A DNA stretch of 64,000 bases from a beta proteobacterium L13. GTDB taxonomy: Bacteria > Pseudomonadota > Gammaproteobacteria > Burkholderiales > Chromobacteriaceae. The notes beneath the pieces were generated by a model. That model ran no database searches. It saw only the letters and a list, made by a program, of their open reading frames with translations, and was not told the origin of the DNA. Both the position numbers and the translations under genes were made by a program. Of the stretch, positions 49,207 through 58,811 are shown in pieces; the stretch's first letter is position 1, and every line of letters starts with the position of its first letter. Location: assembly GCA_000335715.1 (NCBI GenBank), contig AMYZ01000005.1, forward strand, positions 120,939 to 184,938, given 5' to 3'.

Positions 49207-50405
49207 TCGGCGCGGCTGCCGCCACTTTTCTGCTCACGGTCAGCCGTGCGGGCCTGGCTGCCAGCAGCCAGATCGTTGCCGTGCGGGTGTGGCCGTCATC
49301 CACCTATACCCGCCTGACTATCGAAGCCGGTAGCGAGATCCGCTACAAGCACTTTGCTCTGGCCAACCCGAACCGCCTGGTCATCGACCTGGAAGACGTG
49401 CAGCTCACCGGTGTGCTGCAAGAAATCAGCGGCCAGATCCAGTCTGCCGACCCGTTTATCCGTACCGCACGCGCCGGCCAGTTCAATGGCAACACCGTGC
49501 GTCTGGTGCTGGATCTGCGCAACGAAGTGAAACCGCAAATTTTCTCGCTCAAACCGGTAGGCGAATACCAACACCGCCTGGTGGTAGACCTGTACCCGGC
49601 CAACGCGCAGCAAGATGACCCGCTGCTGGCACTGCTGCAGGACTACAACAAGGGCCAGCTGGACAATAACGCCCCGCGCGGCAACAAAGGTAAAACCGAC
49701 CCGGCACGCCCGGTAGTCATCATGATCGACCCCGGCCACGGCGGCGAAGACCCTGGTGCGGTTGGCCCCAGCGGTACGCGCGAAAAAGACGTCGTACTGC
49801 GCATTAGCCGCCAACTGAAAAAACTGGTGGACGCCGAAAAGAACATGAAGGCCTATCTGACACGCGACGAAGACGTATTCCTGCCACTGGGCGTACGCGT
49901 GGCCAAAGCGCGCAAAATCGGCGCTGACCTGTTTATCTCGGTACACGCTGATGCAGTAGATAACCGCACCGCGCGCGGCTCGTCGGTGTTTGCCCTGTCG
50001 GAAAACGGCGCCACCAGTACCATGGCGCGTCTGCTGGCCAAAACACAAAACGATGCCGACATGATTGGCGGCGTCAAAATTGCCGGCAAGGACAAATACC
50101 TGGCGCACACCCTGTTCGACCTGACCCAGACCGCTACCATCAACGACAGCCTGAAGCTGGGCAAAGCCGTGCTGGGCAAAATGGGTGGGCTGAACAAGCT
50201 GCACAAGGAAAAGGTAGAGCAAGCCGGCTTTGCCGTACTGAAGGCGCCGGATATTCCGTCCATCCTGGTGGAAACCGCCTTCATCAGCCACCCCGAAGAA
50301 GAGCGCAAGCTGGTCGACCCGGCTTTCCAGCAAGATATGGCCGAGGCCATCATGTCCGGCGTGCGCACCTACTTTGCCCAGGGCGCGGTGATTGCGCGTA
50401 CCTGA
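49167..50405 (+). CDS. amiC: N-acetylmuramoyl-L-alanine amidase AmiC
   Basis: 412 aa. Periplasmic zinc amidase that splits septal peptidoglycan at division. The N terminus [20 protein letters not shown] with a twin arginine and an AxA-type end looks like a Tat signal. The AMIN domain (about 35-130) localises to the septum; the Amidase_3 domain (about 188-405) has [27 protein letters not shown] and [13 protein letters not shown] with the zinc and catalytic residues. The start has AGGA upstream and lies inside tsaE. Confidence 0.94.
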   Translation: MSQALHDALRRKLIGAAAATFLLTVSRAGLAASSQIVAVRVWPSSTYTRLTIEAGSEIRYKHFALANPNRLVIDLEDVQLTGVLQEISGQIQSADPFIRTARAGQFNGNTVRLVLDLRNEVKPQIFSLKPVGEYQHRLVVDLYPANAQQDDPLLALLQDYNKGQLDNNAPRGNKGKTDPARPVVIMIDPGHGGEDPGAVGPSGTREKDVVLRISRQLKKLVDAEKNMKAYLTRDEDVFLPLGVRVAKARKIGADLFISVHADAVDNRTARGSSVFALSENGATSTMARLLAKTQNDADMIGGVKIAGKDKYLAHTLFDLTQTATINDSLKLGKAVLGKMGGLNKLHKEKVEQAGFAVLKAPDIPSILVETAFISHPEEERKLVDPAFQQDMAEAIMSGVRTYFAQGAVIART

Positions 50406-50407
50406 AG

Positions 50408-50417
50408 GTTGGCCGCA
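50408..50417 (+). repeat. candidate uptake-signal copy
   Basis: GAAGGTTGGCCGCA immediately after the amiC stop, 15 bp before a terminator, in a convergent gap. Confidence 0.6.
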
Positions 50418-50432
50418 CCTGGCCTGCCATGA

Positions 50433-50460
50433 AAAAAGCGCTGCCTTGGCAGCGCTTTTT
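50433..50460. terminator. Bidirectional terminator
   Basis: 13-bp complementary arms (aaaaagcgctgcc, 50433-50445; ggcagcgcttttt, 50448-50460) between convergent amiC and yacG. Confidence 0.9.
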
Positions 50461-50480
50461 GCTTAACGACGGCTCGCTGC

Positions 50481-50666
50481 TTACAGCGAGTCCAGCTCTT
50501 TCATCGGGTCGTCGCCGGAGACCGGCACACGATACTCTTCGTTGGCCCACTGGCCCAGGTCGATCAAACGGCAGCGTTCACTGCAAAAAGGGCGGTACGG
50601 GCTTTGCGGCCCCCACGGCACAGCTGCCTTGCACTGCGGGCAGGCGACGGTACGTGTTGTTGTCAT
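50481..50666 (-). CDS. yacG: DNA gyrase inhibitor YacG
   Basis: 61 aa from ATG 50666 ([12 protein letters not shown]). Small zinc protein: C-x2-C (CPQC) and C-x3-C (FCSERC), followed by [14 protein letters not shown]. coli YacG binds GyrB and blocks DNA binding. Starts 2 nt after zapD; last gene of pilBCD-coaE-zapD-yacG. Confidence 0.92.
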   Translation of the reverse strand: MTTTRTVACPQCKAAVPWGPQSPYRPFCSERCRLIDLGQWANEEYRVPVSGDDPMKELDSL

Positions 50667-50668
50667 GG

Positions 50669-51454
50669 TCAGAACTTGCAATAGGTCAGGGAGAAATCCA
50701 CGTCGTCTTCTACCTGGCGCGAGCGTACTTCGCCGGTAGCCGCATGGATGAAGCGTACGTTGATGGCGTATTTGTTGGCCGAAACTTCGGGCACGATCTG
50801 CAGACTGCTGTCGAACGCCACCCGGATGAGCTGCACGACCTTGCCGCCGGACATTTGCTGGAATGCGCCACGCCGCGCGGTGTACTGGTGGGTTTTGCCA
50901 CTATCTCGCAGCAATTTCAGCAGGATGTTGGCCGCCCAGGCAGTGGGCATCAGCGGCGCAGCCCAGCGCTGCAGGTCGGCCCGGCGCTGCTCGCTATCGT
51001 GTTGCAGCCACAGGTGATACGACGGCAAATCATACTGGCAGGTACCACCCGGAATGACGGAGCGCTGCTTGATCGCCATCAGCCATTCATTCTCGCGCAG
51101 GTGCTGGCCAAACTTGCCGGTGATATCCAGCAAGCTCCCCATGGTGCGCTCGATTTCTTCCAGCTGCTGCTCCAGCGCCTCTTGCTGTACCACAGGGTTG
51201 TCGCGTAGCGACTCGAGGTTCAGTTTTTGACGCTCCAGCTCTTGCAGCAAGTCAGACTTCAATTCGGTGCGCCCGGCGGCCTCCAGAACCTCGAACAGCG
51301 ACATCAGCGCAGCATGGTGCGAATAGCTCTCCTGCTGGGCGATGAAAAATACCAGACGCTGGTATACCTGCTCCAGTCGAAGCAAAGTACGAGTACGTTC
51401 TACTAGGGGAAACTCGAAACTGGTCACAGCAGCTGTCCGTTGATTAGATGTCAT
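50669..51454 (-). CDS. zapD: Cell division protein ZapD
   Basis: 261 aa. Bundles FtsZ filaments at the Z-ring. The N-terminal [20 protein letters not shown] and the central helical region (about 90-115) are typical; the C-terminal beta domain ends [12 protein letters not shown]. Overlaps coaE by 4 nt. Known in many gamma- and betaproteobacteria in the same cluster. Confidence 0.93.
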   Translation of the reverse strand: MTSNQRTAAVTSFEFPLVERTRTLLRLEQVYQRLVFFIAQQESYSHHAALMSLFEVLEAAGRTELKSDLLQELERQKLNLESLRDNPVVQQEALEQQLEEIERTMGSLLDITGKFGQHLRENEWLMAIKQRSVIPGGTCQYDLPSYHLWLQHDSEQRRADLQRWAAPLMPTAWAANILLKLLRDSGKTHQYTARRGAFQQMSGGKVVQLIRVAFDSSLQIVPEVSANKYAINVRFIHAATGEVRSRQVEDDVDFSLTYCKF

Positions 51455-52068
51455 GCCGGATCGGCAATGCCAAAGCAGGCTAGATAATAACGATGTTTGG
51501 CAGCAACTAGAAGCGCCAGCGCTGCTAGATCGCCATCATTAGGCAAAACATCATCCGCCAGTGCCAAACGCTGCTCACGACTCATCTGCGCAGCAATGAT
51601 GGCGCGTACCTGCTCCTCGGCCATGCCATTGCGCGCCATCACCCGCTCAATCTGTGTGGCGGGGGCACAATCTACCAGCAAACTGCGGGAAATGACCTGC
51701 TGATATCGCTGGCTTTCAAACAGCAAAGGCACAGCCAATAAACAGTAAGGCGCCGACAACTCTGCCAGCTGGCGCAGGCTCTCGGCATGAATCATCGGGT
51801 GCAGAATACCTTCCAGCACCTGCCGCTGTGCCGGCTCGGCAAATACCAGCGCCCGCATCGCAGCGCGGTCCATCGCACCATCGGCCTGCTGCATGCCGGT
51901 GCCGAACGCCGCCACAATCGCCGGCATCGCCGCACCACCCGGTGCAGTCAGCGCATGGGCAACGGTATCGGTATCCACACAGGGGATACCATAGCCCGCA
52001 AACAGCTTGGCCACGGCACTCTTGCCGCAGCCAATGCCGCCAGTCAGCCCCACGACCGGGCTAGCCAC
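51451..52068 (-). CDS. coaE: Dephospho-CoA kinase
   Basis: About 205 aa. Last step of CoA synthesis. P-loop GLTGGIGCGKS; CDTD-like VDTDTVAH; then the CoA-binding lid with HPMIHAES and PLLFES. The start is uncertain: I use the GTG at 52068 (VASPVVGLTGG), which fits the usual length and overlaps pilD by 8 nt. An ATG at 52110 would add 14 residues and a 50-nt overlap. Confidence 0.92.
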   Translation of the reverse strand: MASPVVGLTGGIGCGKSAVAKLFAGYGIPCVDTDTVAHALTAPGGAAMPAIVAAFGTGMQQADGAMDRAAMRALVFAEPAQRQVLEGILHPMIHAESLRQLAELSAPYCLLAVPLLFESQRYQQVISRSLLVDCAPATQIERVMARNGMAEEQVRAIIAAQMSREQRLALADDVLPNDGDLAALALLVAAKHRYYLACFGIADPA

Positions 52069-52915
52069 CGGTATACCAAGCCACAATCGGCTTGCCCCAT
52101 ACAAACGCAATCATGCCCGCCGCGGCCAGATAAGGGCCAAACGGCATAGCCTGGCCGCGATCGTGGCAGCGTAAAGCCACCATCAGCAAGCCAAACACCG
52201 CGCCTACCAACGAAGAGAGCAGCACAACCAGTGGCAGCATACTCCAGCCCAGCCAGGCACCCAATGCGGCCAACAGCTTGAAGTCGCCATAGCCCATGCC
52301 CTCTTTGCCGGTAGCCAGCTTGAACAGCCAGTAAATGCCCCATAGGGTCAGGTAGCCTGCCATGGCACCTACCACGGCGTCAGCCAAAGGAACCGTTACG
52401 CCAAACAGGCTAAACAGCAGACCAGCCCACAGCAGCAGTAACGTCAGGTCATCGGGCAGCAATTGTGTCTTGGCATCGATCAACGCCAGCGCCAGCAGCA
52501 GCATGCTGAAAAAACATGCGGCCAACCATGGCAAGCCCAGCCCCAGCTGCGCGGCAAATCCAGCAAACACCACACCGGCGACCAGCTCCACCAGCGGGTA
52601 GCGCCACGCGATGGCGCCGCCACAGCTGGCACAACGCCCGCGCTGCCACACATAGCTTAGCAAAGGGATATTTTGCCAGGCACGAATAGGCGCATGGCAA
52701 TGCACACAAGCCGATGGGGGATAAAAAAGATTGTAGTTGGCCGCAGGCTCCGGCTCCTGGCCCTGCAATACCGCACACTCTTGCTGCCACTGCTGCTGCA
52801 GCATCAATGGCAAGCGGTGTATCAGCACATTCAGAAAGCTGCCCACCAGCAAACCCAGCACCAGCGCAAAACCGGTCTGCCAGGCAGCGGGCAATAACAT
52901 CAGTTCGTCCAGCAT
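52061..52915 (-). CDS. pilD: Prepilin peptidase/N-methyltransferase PilD
   Basis: 284 aa. Cleaves and N-methylates type IV prepilins and, usually, T2SS pseudopilins such as GspG-K here. Zinc-type cysteines C70-x2-C73 and C95-x2-C98 lie in the first cytoplasmic loop; catalytic aspartates are Asp147 (ALIDAKT) and Asp211 (GYGDFK). About seven membrane helices. Three copies of the repeated 10-mer lie within 480 bp of it (52265, 52517, 52736), the tightest cluster in the window. Confidence 0.95.
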   Translation of the reverse strand: MLDELMLLPAAWQTGFALVLGLLVGSFLNVLIHRLPLMLQQQWQQECAVLQGQEPEPAANYNLFYPPSACVHCHAPIRAWQNIPLLSYVWQRGRCASCGGAIAWRYPLVELVAGVVFAGFAAQLGLGLPWLAACFFSMLLLALALIDAKTQLLPDDLTLLLLWAGLLFSLFGVTVPLADAVVGAMAGYLTLWGIYWLFKLATGKEGMGYGDFKLLAALGAWLGWSMLPLVVLLSSLVGAVFGLLMVALRCHDRGQAMPFGPYLAAAGMIAFVWGKPIVAWYTGG

Positions 52916-54135
52916 TAGCCCACCACCTGACCCATCTTGAAGATCGGCATGTACATTGCTACCACCAGGCCACCAATCAGCACACCCAGAATCACCATGA
53001 TCATGGGCTCCAGCAGGCTGGAAAGCGCGGCCACGGCGTTATCGACCTCTTCTTCGTAAAAGTCGGCCACTTTATCCAGCATGTCATCCAGCGCACCGGA
53101 CTCCTCGCCGATAGCCGTCATTTGCAGCACCATATTGGGAAACAGATTGCTGCGCTGCATGGAAAAGTTCAGCGTGGAACCAGCACTGACATCGGCCTGG
53201 ATAATCTTGGTTGCGTCAGCATATACCTGGTTACCCGCAGCGCCAGCCACCGAATCCAGCGCCTCGACCAAAGGCACACCGGCAGTAAACAGCGTAGACA
53301 AGGTACGCGACCAGCGGGCAATGGTGGCCTTGCGCACGATGTCGCCAATAATGGGCACGCGCAGCAGCAAACGGTCTGCCCCTACCTGCATGGCGGGCGA
53401 ACGCTTGTAGACTGTCACCAGCCCCCAGATCGTGCCGCCTATGCCGCCGAAAATCAGCCACCAATATTCGACAAACAAATCAGATAGCCAGATCACCAGC
53501 TGGGTTGGCCCAGGCAAATCGGCACCAAAACTGGAGAACAGCTCTTTAAAGGCGGGGATAACATAGATCAGGATTACGGCTGTGATCACAAAGGCGGTAA
53601 CGATAATCGCCGACGGGTAAATCATTGCCGACTTGATCTTGCCCTTGATGGCAATGATCTTTTCTTTGTAAGTCGCCAGCTTGTCCAGCAGCGAATCCAA
53701 CACACCGCCGGTTTCACCGGCTGCGATCAGATTACAAAACAGGCTGTCGAAATACACCGGATATTTGCGAAAGGCATCGGCCAGGTTGCTACCGGTTTCC
53801 ACTTCGGAACGGACATCCAGCAGGATTTTGGTAAAGGCAGCATTGCTATGGCCTTTGGCACTGATGTCAAACGCCTGCAACAGCGGCACACCGGCTTTCA
53901 TCATGGTGGCCAGCTGCCGCGTAAACAGCGCCACGTCGCGCTCGGTAATGCGCTTGCCAAAACCCGCCCGCTTCTTGCTGACCTTGGTGGCATTGATACC
54001 CTGACGGCGCAGCTGCGCTTTGGCCACCGTCTCGGACTCGGCACGAATCTCGCCACGGATGATCTTGCCTGTCTTGTCCTTGCCCTCCCAGCTCCAGATC
54101 GCCGAGGAGGGCTTCTTCAGTGCAGCTTCCGCCAT
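52915..54135 (-). CDS. pilC: Type IV pilus inner-membrane protein PilC
   Basis: 406 aa. Platform protein of the type IV pilus (PilG in Neisseria naming). Two GspF domains with FTRQLATMMKAGVPLLQAFD, GETGGVLDSLLDKLA and GEESGALDDMLDKVA, and the C terminus MPIFKMGQVV. Needed for pilus extension and so for twitching and DNA uptake. Its stop overlaps the pilD start by one base; it follows pilB after 18 nt. Confidence 0.95.
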   Translation of the reverse strand: MAEAALKKPSSAIWSWEGKDKTGKIIRGEIRAESETVAKAQLRRQGINATKVSKKRAGFGKRITERDVALFTRQLATMMKAGVPLLQAFDISAKGHSNAAFTKILLDVRSEVETGSNLADAFRKYPVYFDSLFCNLIAAGETGGVLDSLLDKLATYKEKIIAIKGKIKSAMIYPSAIIVTAFVITAVILIYVIPAFKELFSSFGADLPGPTQLVIWLSDLFVEYWWLIFGGIGGTIWGLVTVYKRSPAMQVGADRLLLRVPIIGDIVRKATIARWSRTLSTLFTAGVPLVEALDSVAGAAGNQVYADATKIIQADVSAGSTLNFSMQRSNLFPNMVLQMTAIGEESGALDDMLDKVADFYEEEVDNAVAALSSLLEPMIMVILGVLIGGLVVAMYMPIFKMGQVVG

Positions 54136-54153
54136 AATGCCGGGTTACTTTCT

Positions 54154-55866
54154 TTATTCGTTGGTGACGGCTTCAATTTCGGTCAGCGAGGTGATACCGC
54201 GCTTTACCTTCAACAAGCCAGAGTGACGCAGATCCACCATGCCCTCTTTTTTGGCAAGGTCGGCAATGTCGATCGCGTTACCGTCCGACATAATCAAACG
54301 CACCATGGCATCGGTAATGGGCATCACCTCGTAAATACCGGTACGCCCTTTGTAGCCGGAACCACGACACTCGTCACAGCCTACCGGGCCATAAGGTTGC
54401 CAGCTGCCATCCAGCTCCTCTTCGGCAAAACCGGCACGCAGTAGCGCCTCATGCGGGATGTCCACTGGCTTTTTGCAGTGGGTACACAGCTTACGCGCCA
54501 GGCGCTGGGCCATGATCAGCAGCACAGAGCTGGCAATATTGAACGGTGCTACACCCATGTTCAACAAACGCGTCAGCGTGGCTGGCGCATTATTGGTATG
54601 CAGGGTGGAAAACACCATGTGGCCCGTCTGGGCGGCTTTGATGGAAATATCCGCAGTCTCGAAGTCGCGAATCTCACCCACCATGATCACGTCCGGATCC
54701 TGACGCAGAAAAGAGCGCAAAGCCGAAGCAAAGGTCAGGCCGGCACGCTCGTTGACGTTAACCTGATTAATACCCGGCAAATTGATTTCTACCGGGTCTT
54801 CCGCAGTAGAAATATTGGTATCCGGTTTATTCAGGATATTCAGGCAGGTGTACAAGGAAACGGTTTTACCGCTACCGGTTGGCCCAGTCACCAGCACCAT
54901 GCCGTAGGGCCGCTCAATGGCACGTAGCAGCAGTGTTTTCTGGCTGGGTTCAAAGCCTAGTTGTTCGATATCCAGCGATGCGGCAGACGCATCCAGGATA
55001 CGCATCACGATTTTCTCGCCATACAGCGTAGGCAAGGTGCTAACCCGGAAGTCCACTGCCTTGGTACTGGATATTTTCAGTTTCAGGCGGCCATCCTGCG
55101 GTACACGCTTTTCCGAGATATCCATGCGAGAGACTACCTTGATACGCGAGGCAATCTTTTCTTTGATCGATAATGGCGGCTGTACAATCTCTTTGAGATT
55201 ACCGTCAATGCGGTAACGCACACGATAAAAGCGCTCGTACGGTTCAAAATGAATATCCGAGGCACCACCGTTAATCGCATCCAGCAGGATCTTGTTTACA
55301 AACTTCACTACCGGCGCATCATCTACGTCCGGCATGCCCTCGGGTACAGCTTCCGTATCAGGGTCGGCTATTTCCAGCTCGCCAAACTCATCTGCAGCCA
55401 TGCTGTTAAACGCAGCGACCGCTGCATTCTCGCTATAGCGGCCAACTAGCTTGCCTAGCTTGTCGTCCTCGACCACCACCACATCTACAGTCAGGCCGGT
55501 CTTGAAGGTAATGGCGTGAAACGCCGCGGTTTGTGTCGGGTCCGACGTCCCCACAAACAAGCGCGTACCACGTTTATACAATGGCAATAAGCGCTTACCC
55601 GCCACCAATTCGTCGTCCACCACGCCTTTGGGGAGACTATCGCCACTGACCGTGGACAAGTCCAGCAAAGGCAGGCCAAACATGCTGCAGGCAAACTTGG
55701 CAATCGCCAGCGGCGTCAGCTTTTTGCTCAGCACCAATTGCTCTACGAAGGAAATGCCAGATGCCTGGGCCTGACGCTGGATGCTTTCTGCGTCTTGCAC
55801 CAACAGATGTTCGCTTTGCACCAAAGCACGACCGAGACCGGAAATCGAAGCAGCGTCCATAGACAT
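54154..55866 (-). CDS. pilB: Type IV pilus assembly ATPase PilB
   Basis: 570 aa from ATG 55866 (MSMDAASISGLGRALVQSEH); the frame is open further up but without family sequence. Extension motor of the pilus (PilF in Neisseria naming). MshEN-type N-terminal domain, then the ATPase core with GPTGSGKT, Asp box, FLRQDPDVIMVGEIRD, and the zinc module CTHCKKP / CDECRGSG. First gene of pilBCD-coaE-zapD-yacG; a promoter is visible just upstream. Confidence 0.95.
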   Translation of the reverse strand: MSMDAASISGLGRALVQSEHLLVQDAESIQRQAQASGISFVEQLVLSKKLTPLAIAKFACSMFGLPLLDLSTVSGDSLPKGVVDDELVAGKRLLPLYKRGTRLFVGTSDPTQTAAFHAITFKTGLTVDVVVVEDDKLGKLVGRYSENAAVAAFNSMAADEFGELEIADPDTEAVPEGMPDVDDAPVVKFVNKILLDAINGGASDIHFEPYERFYRVRYRIDGNLKEIVQPPLSIKEKIASRIKVVSRMDISEKRVPQDGRLKLKISSTKAVDFRVSTLPTLYGEKIVMRILDASAASLDIEQLGFEPSQKTLLLRAIERPYGMVLVTGPTGSGKTVSLYTCLNILNKPDTNISTAEDPVEINLPGINQVNVNERAGLTFASALRSFLRQDPDVIMVGEIRDFETADISIKAAQTGHMVFSTLHTNNAPATLTRLLNMGVAPFNIASSVLLIMAQRLARKLCTHCKKPVDIPHEALLRAGFAEEELDGSWQPYGPVGCDECRGSGYKGRTGIYEVMPITDAMVRLIMSDGNAIDIADLAKKEGMVDLRHSGLLKVKRGITSLTEIEAVTNE

Positions 55867-55891
55867 CAGTACTTGAAAGTGAGTTAAGCCG

Positions 55892-55920
55892 ATTATACGA
55901 CCGAAGCCGTCAGGTATCAG
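55892..55920 (-). promoter_or_regulatory. pilB promoter
   Basis: Minus-strand TATAAT (55892-55897), 17-nt spacer, CTGATA as -35 (55915-55920), about 26 nt before the pilB ATG, which leaves a very short leader. Confidence 0.5.
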
Positions 55921-55965
55921 CAAGCATTGTGTACTTTACTGCAAAGCCAGTGCTTGTTCAGGAAT

Positions 55966-55993
55966 AAAAAAAGGCTGCCGAAGCAGCCTTTTT
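55966..55993 (-). terminator. Terminator after the porin gene
   Basis: 11-bp stem (55968-55978 with 55983-55993) closing a UUCG tetraloop on the minus-strand RNA and followed by seven T; 24 nt after the porin stop. Confidence 0.9.
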
Positions 55994-56016
55994 GCATACT
56001 GATCGAAAAGATTCGA

Positions 56017-56994
56017 TTAGAAGCTATGTACCAGGTAAACAGCGGCAGTACGCTTCTTGTCGTTAGCGCCGGTTTTGCCTTCGGACTGTTTCTGGAACTC
56101 AACACCAGCGTTGGTGCGCTTGGACAGAGCGTAGTCTACGCTAGCCGAGAACACGTTGAAGCCGTCTTTCTGGGAAACGCCAGCTTTTTTGCTGTCGTTC
56201 TGTTTCCAGTAGCCAACCATTGGAGTAACAGCACCCATTGCGTAGGTAGCGCTGATACCGTAGCCACGTTTTTTGGTCTGGTTTGCGCCAGTGTTTGCTT
56301 TGGCATCGCCGTAACCGAAGTTCAGGCCAACGTCACCCAGGGAAGCCTGAGCGGTGAACTGGTTGGTTTTGTCAGTAACGCCAGAAACGGAACCGTTCTT
56401 TTTGGAAGTACCGGAGTAGATCAGGGTTACAGGACCAGCAGCGTAGCTAATGCCCAGGCCGCTAGAGTAGGAAGTGGCGTTAGCAGCAACAGCTTGGCCG
56501 GAACCTTCTTTCAGCTGCTGGGAGATTGCTACTTTCAGACCAGCAACTTCAGCGGAGTCAAAGCGGATGGAGTGAGCCAGACGAGCTTCACCATCTTTGT
56601 AGGAACCGTCGCCGTGCAGACCGATTACGGTGAACACGTCAGCGTTACCAGAGAAGCCGGAGTTGGTTGGGTTGCTTACGTTACCGAAGCGAACTTGACC
56701 GAAGGAGCCTTTAACACCAACGAAAGTGTCACGACCGCCCCAAGCGTTGGTTTTTTCGTCGTAAGTAGGGTCGATACGGTTAGCAACTTGCCATACAGCT
56801 TTCAGGCCGTTACCCAGATCTTCGGAACCAGCAAACTTCACTTCACCGGCAGCGCGGTTCATGTCGTTTACGGAGCCAGCGGAACCGGTTTTGGTGTTTT
56901 GGATACCAACGCCAACAACGCCGGAAATAGTAACGTCAGCCATTGCAACAGCCGGCAGAGCAGCCAGAGTAGCCAGTACGATCAGCTTCTTCAT
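56017..56994 (-). CDS. Outer-membrane porin (Neisseria type)
   Basis: 325 aa from ATG 56994; signal peptide MKKLIVLATLAALPAVAMA, mature start DVTISGVVGVGIQNTKTG. The pattern of 16 short beta strands, the FAGSEDLGNGLKAVWQVANR segment, the GRDTFVGVKGSFGQVRFG loop-3 region and the C-terminal Phe (AAVYLVHSF) define gram-negative porin_4 of betaproteobacteria. Ribosome site AAAGGAAC. Long leader with a palindrome. Codon choice is narrow and less GC-rich than in neighbouring genes, as expected for a highly expressed gene. Confidence 0.92.
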   Translation of the reverse strand: MKKLIVLATLAALPAVAMADVTISGVVGVGIQNTKTGSAGSVNDMNRAAGEVKFAGSEDLGNGLKAVWQVANRIDPTYDEKTNAWGGRDTFVGVKGSFGQVRFGNVSNPTNSGFSGNADVFTVIGLHGDGSYKDGEARLAHSIRFDSAEVAGLKVAISQQLKEGSGQAVAANATSYSSGLGISYAAGPVTLIYSGTSKKNGSVSGVTDKTNQFTAQASLGDVGLNFGYGDAKANTGANQTKKRGYGISATYAMGAVTPMVGYWKQNDSKKAGVSQKDGFNVFSASVDYALSKRTNAGVEFQKQSEGKTGANDKKRTAAVYLVHSF

Positions 56995-57299
56995 GTGTGT
57001 TCCTTTCGAGGTCATGTACACTGCCCGATGAGTAGCCGGCACGTTTTGTGGGTGCCGGGCGGGCTGTCTTGACCACCGGTTAACCGGCGGTATCTGGACT
57101 GGAATATAAATGCACCGTTGCAAAAAAACAAAGCTTTAGTGAGGTTTTTTTGGTCACTGCAGTTTGTATACAACCAAACAAATCAACACAACCCATTGTT
57201 TAACAAGAAAAAACGCCATTTTGCGATAGTTGTACACTAGCAACAGAAAACATGCCAACCACGCTAGCTGTTGCATTTGCCACACAAGACCGATCAAAC
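56995..57299. other. Divergent porin-phrB region
   Basis: 305 bp, clearly more AT-rich than its surroundings (57110-57240 especially). It holds the CCGGTTAACCGG palindrome in the porin leader (57076-57087) and presumably the porin promoter; I cannot choose one with confidence. Confidence 0.5.
57076..57087. repeat. CCGGTTAACCGG palindrome in the porin leader
   Basis: Extends to a hairpin (accaccggttaaccggcggt) 82 bp upstream of the porin ATG; same 12-mer as at 44573. Confidence 0.45.
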
Positions 57300-58706
57300 A
57301 TGACTCTATCGAAATCACTAATCTGGTTCCGGCGTGACTTGCGTCTGGCCGATAATGCCGCGCTGTTCGAAGCATGTGCTCACGCTGACATGGTGTATGG
57401 CGTGTTTGTTTTTGACAGCACCATACTGGCACAGCTGCCGAGTGATGATGCGCGGCTGGGCTTTATCCACCACGCGGTGGGCGAGCTAAAGCAGGCACTG
57501 CAAGCCCGCGGCGGCGATCTATTGGTTTTGCACGGTGATCCTGCCACCCTGATTCCCGCCCAAGCACACATCCTGGGCTGCCAATGCGTATACGCGAACC
57601 GTGATTACGAGCCTTATGCCCGTAGCAGGGATGAACAAGTTGCCAGCAAGCTGGCGCAGTCCGGTAGCACATTGGTTTTGTGCAAGGACCAGGTAATTTT
57701 CGAGTGCGACGAGTTGCTCACCGGCCAAAACAAGCCTTACACGGTGTTTACACCGTATATGCGCACCTGGCGTAAACGCTTCCATGCTGGTTTGGCACTA
57801 CCCTACCCCGACACCGGTAGCGCACGTTGGGGTAAGCCGGATGCGGTAATGCCAGCCATGCCCACCTTGGAAGAACTTGGGTTCGGCCCACCATCCATCA
57901 CTCCCGCGGCCAAACCGGGGCGTGATGCGGGGCTGGACTTGCTGGCTCGTTTTAACCGTAAGCTGCCGCACTATCACACGCTGCGCGATTTTCCGGGTGA
58001 GCCCGGCGTATCGGGGCTCTCGGTACATCTGCGCTTTGGCACCATATCGGTAAGAGAAGCCGTATCCCTGGCCATTTCACAAGAGAACGAAGGTGCAAGT
58101 TGCTGGCTCAACGAGCTGATCTGGCGCGAGTTTTACCAGCAGTTGTTATGGCATTTGCCGCATGTAGCAACGGAAAGTTTCAAGCCTGCGTATCAATCGC
58201 TGCAGTTTCCCGGGGAGCGCAGCTGGTTCGAGGCCTGGTGCGAAGGACGCACCGGCTACCCTATCGTAGATGCGGCGATGTACCAGCTAAACCAGACCGG
58301 CTATATGCACAACCGCTTACGCATGATTGTGGCCAGCTTTCTGGTGAAAGATCTCTTGATTGACTGGCGCTGGGGCGAGGCCTACTTTGCCGCTAAGCTG
58401 ATGGATTTTGACCTTGCAGCCAACAATGGTGGCTGGCAGTGGGCAGCCTCTACCGGCTGTGATGCGCAGCCTTACTTCCGTATCTTCAACCCGGTAAGCC
58501 AATCGGAAAAATTTGACCCGGAAGGGAAATTCATCCGGCGCTATCTGCCACAGTTGGCCGCGCTGGATAACAAGCAAATCCATGCCCCGTGGCTGGCCAA
58601 GCAGCTCCCCTTGGGCTTTGTGCTGGGCGACACATACCCGGCACCCATCGTAGACCATGCCGTGCAGCGGGAACGCGCACTGGCACTGTTTGGCAAGCAG
58701 GACTAA
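57300..58706 (+). CDS. phrB: Deoxyribodipyrimidine photolyase
   Basis: 468 aa from ATG 57300 (MTLSKSLIWFRRDLRLADNA). Light-driven repair of cyclobutane pyrimidine dimers. The N-terminal antenna domain is followed by the FAD-binding domain with CWLNELIWREFYQQLL, GRTGYPIVDAAMYQLNQTGY and NNGGWQWAASTGCDAQPYFR, the class I signatures. I prefer this start because the upstream ATG at 57252 adds residues not found in the family. Confidence 0.94.
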   Translation: MTLSKSLIWFRRDLRLADNAALFEACAHADMVYGVFVFDSTILAQLPSDDARLGFIHHAVGELKQALQARGGDLLVLHGDPATLIPAQAHILGCQCVYANRDYEPYARSRDEQVASKLAQSGSTLVLCKDQVIFECDELLTGQNKPYTVFTPYMRTWRKRFHAGLALPYPDTGSARWGKPDAVMPAMPTLEELGFGPPSITPAAKPGRDAGLDLLARFNRKLPHYHTLRDFPGEPGVSGLSVHLRFGTISVREAVSLAISQENEGASCWLNELIWREFYQQLLWHLPHVATESFKPAYQSLQFPGERSWFEAWCEGRTGYPIVDAAMYQLNQTGYMHNRLRMIVASFLVKDLLIDWRWGEAYFAAKLMDFDLAANNGGWQWAASTGCDAQPYFRIFNPVSQSEKFDPEGKFIRRYLPQLAALDNKQIHAPWLAKQLPLGFVLGDTYPAPIVDHAVQRERALALFGKQD

Positions 58707-58765
58707 ACGAGCGAACCCGCACTCTCCAGTACAGCTGCAACATTCTGCAGCGGGTCGTATCGCAT

Positions 58766-58794
58766 AAAAAAAGCCCGGCATACGCCGGACTTTT
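58766..58794. terminator. Bidirectional terminator
   Basis: 9-bp stem with one mismatch (58771-58779 with 58784-58792), seven A before and four T after, between convergent phrB and comEA. Confidence 0.82.
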
Positions 58795-58811
58795 GCTGGA
58801 CAGCCTACTGC

